From Gemmatimonadota bacterium (lineage in GTDB: Bacteria > Gemmatimonadota > Gemmatimonadetes > Gemmatimonadales > GWC2-71-9): a stretch of 6,512 nt of DNA. A program made the translations under genes and the position numbers. This document shows, in pieces, positions 5,464 to 6,512 of this stretch. The stretch's first letter is position 1. Each line of letters begins with the position of its first letter. Below the pieces are notes generated by a model. The model had not been told where the DNA came from and did no database searches. It worked only from the letters and a program-made list of their open reading frames with translations. The stretch lies in contig QHUQ01000031.1 of assembly GCA_003221985.1 (NCBI GenBank), positions 1 through 6,512 of the forward strand. Direction: 5' to 3'.

Positions 5464-6512
5464 ATGCCTACCAACAATCCTCGCGACCAGCGCCTCCTGG
5501 AGGCGTCAGCGGTCGTCGTGAAAGCCCGCGCACTCGCGGCCGCCGGGCATCATGCCGCGCTGGTCGAGTTCCTCGGCAGTCACGATCAGAGCGAGCTCGG
5601 AAGCACCCCGACCCTCGCGTTGCTCTACGGCATCGCGCAGGCTCGGCTGGGCCGTCACCAGGAAAGCCTGGAATGGATCGATCGGGCACTGGCCGGCGCG
5701 CGCAAGCGCGACGAGCACGGCGTCGAGCGTCACGCGCTCAATGCGCGCGGCGCAATCGCCCTCTCCCGTGGGGACCTGAACGGCGCCGCCGATTTCTGCA
5801 CGCAGGCCCTGATGGCCGCGAGCCGCGACGGCGACCATGCCACCACCGGCCGGGCGTCCAACAACCTCGGCATCATCAGCCACCTGCGCGGCCGTCACGC
5901 CGAAGCGATTTCCTCGTGGGAAATCGCCGCCGCGGCGTTCCACCGCGCCGGCTTGCAGTCCGGATTCGCCGAGTGCCAACACAACCTCGCCAACGCCTAC
6001 CGCGAACAGGCTGCCTACGACAAGGCGCTCGCCACCGCCGACCAGGCCGTCGGCGCCGCCGAAACGGCGCAGGACGAGACGCTGTTTGCCGCGACGGTGC
6101 GGGGCCGCGCCGAAATCCGGGCCGCGCGCTGCGAACCGGAGTTGGCGAGCCGCGACCTCGACCGGGTTCGCGTCATTCGGGGCGAGCTGCCCGACCCCGT
6201 CGCCGAGGCCGAGGATCTCCGCGTGTTGGCGTTGGTGCTCGTGGCCGAGAACAATCTGCAGCGCGCCGAGAAATCGCTGCGCGAGGTCATTGGCCGCGCC
6301 GAGCTCCACGACCGGCGCTTGCTCCAGGCCGAAGCGACGCGCGACCTGAGCACGCTGCTGCGGCGCGCCGGCCGGCAGGGCGAAGCCCAGGCCGCCGCGC
6401 AGTCCGCCAAGGCCCTCTTCGCCCGCATCGGCGCGGAAGGCGAAATCCGCAAGCTCGCCGATCAGGGCTGGGACGAGGCGTTCGCCGCCCAGCTGCGCGG
6501 GACGCTCGCGCC
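5464..6512 (+). CDS. Cytoplasmic tetratricopeptide repeat protein (3' end off the window)
   Basis: From the ATG at 5464, 349 residues are open to the window edge with no stop. There is no signal peptide or membrane helix, so it should be cytoplasmic. The sequence is almost all helical repeats of about 34-40 residues with the TPR pattern of small residues, Gly and Ala-x-x-x-Ala-hydrophobic. Repeats are visible near 51-84 (ALLYGIAQARLGRHQESLEW), 90-123, 129-162 (NNLGIISHLRGRHAEAISSW), 168-202 (HNLANAYREQAAYDKAL), 249-282 and 288-321, with a weaker one near 208-240. Such repeats form a superhelix that binds other proteins. Any catalytic or DNA-binding domain would lie beyond the edge. It follows the ZU5-like gene by 17 nt with only a weak purine-rich site (GGGGCGAG) before the ATG, so translational coupling is possible. 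The start fits the operon spacing. Confidence 0.88.
   Translation, partial: MPTNNPRDQRLLEASAVVVKARALAAAGHHAALVEFLGSHDQSELGSTPTLALLYGIAQARLGRHQESLEWIDRALAGARKRDEHGVERHALNARGAIALSRGDLNGAADFCTQALMAASRDGDHATTGRASNNLGIISHLRGRHAEAISSWEIAAAAFHRAGLQSGFAECQHNLANAYREQAAYDKALATADQAVGAAETAQDETLFAATVRGRAEIRAARCEPELASRDLDRVRVIRGELPDPVAEAEDLRVLALVLVAENNLQRAEKSLREVIGRAELHDRRLLQAEATRDLSTLLRRAGRQGEAQAAAQSAKALFARIGAEGEIRKLADQGWDEAFAAQLRGTLA

Noticed and set aside
5506..6309. 267-codon open frame on the minus strand
   Set aside because: It is antisense to the TPR gene, whose repeats are clear. This frame is a by-product of GC-rich third positions.

Overview
The window is GC-rich bacterial chromosomal DNA. Much of it hand-counts near 70% GC; for example 5701-5760 is 44 of 60 bases. 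A membrane Hanks-type Ser/Thr kinase with a TolB-like region and TPR-like helices, small outer-membrane barrel proteins, a ZU5-like lipoprotein-type protein and a TPR protein suggest Gemmatimonadota or a related soil phylum. This is inference from family repertoire only. No rRNA, CRISPR array or transposase is visible.

Layout: (1) 1-2022, minus: Ser/Thr protein kinase, cut off at the left edge (674 residues seen, no stop). (2) 2074-3306, minus: a His- and Cys-rich lipoprotein of unknown function whose stop lies 51 nt before the kinase start, so the two may be one transcript with the lipoprotein first. (3) 3307-3417: divergent intergenic region with a very AT-rich, 45-bp near-perfect palindrome built from 7-bp units and carrying four TGATCA sites. 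(4) 3418-3984, plus: small secreted beta-barrel-type outer-membrane protein, probably translated from a leaderless or SD-less start. (5) 4001-4073, minus: tRNA-Lys(CTT). (6) 4064-4660 (possibly to 4744), minus: HTH repressor-like protein whose last codons and stop lie inside the 5' end of the tRNA. (7) 4769-5446, plus: exported protein with a ZU5-like domain and one EF-hand/dockerin-like loop. (8) 5464-6512, plus: cytoplasmic TPR protein starting 17 nt after the previous stop, cut off at the right edge.

How they work together: two same-strand pairs look like operons (lipoprotein-kinase on minus; ZU5-like protein-TPR on plus). The lipoprotein and the barrel protein are divergent around the palindrome, which is the obvious place for shared control. 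The HTH gene and the tRNA form an mRNA-tRNA overlap in which tRNA 5' maturation would remove the stop codon of the mRNA. No complete known pathway or defence system is seen. The most unusual items are the heptad palindrome, the HTH/tRNA overlap and the unrecognised lipoprotein.
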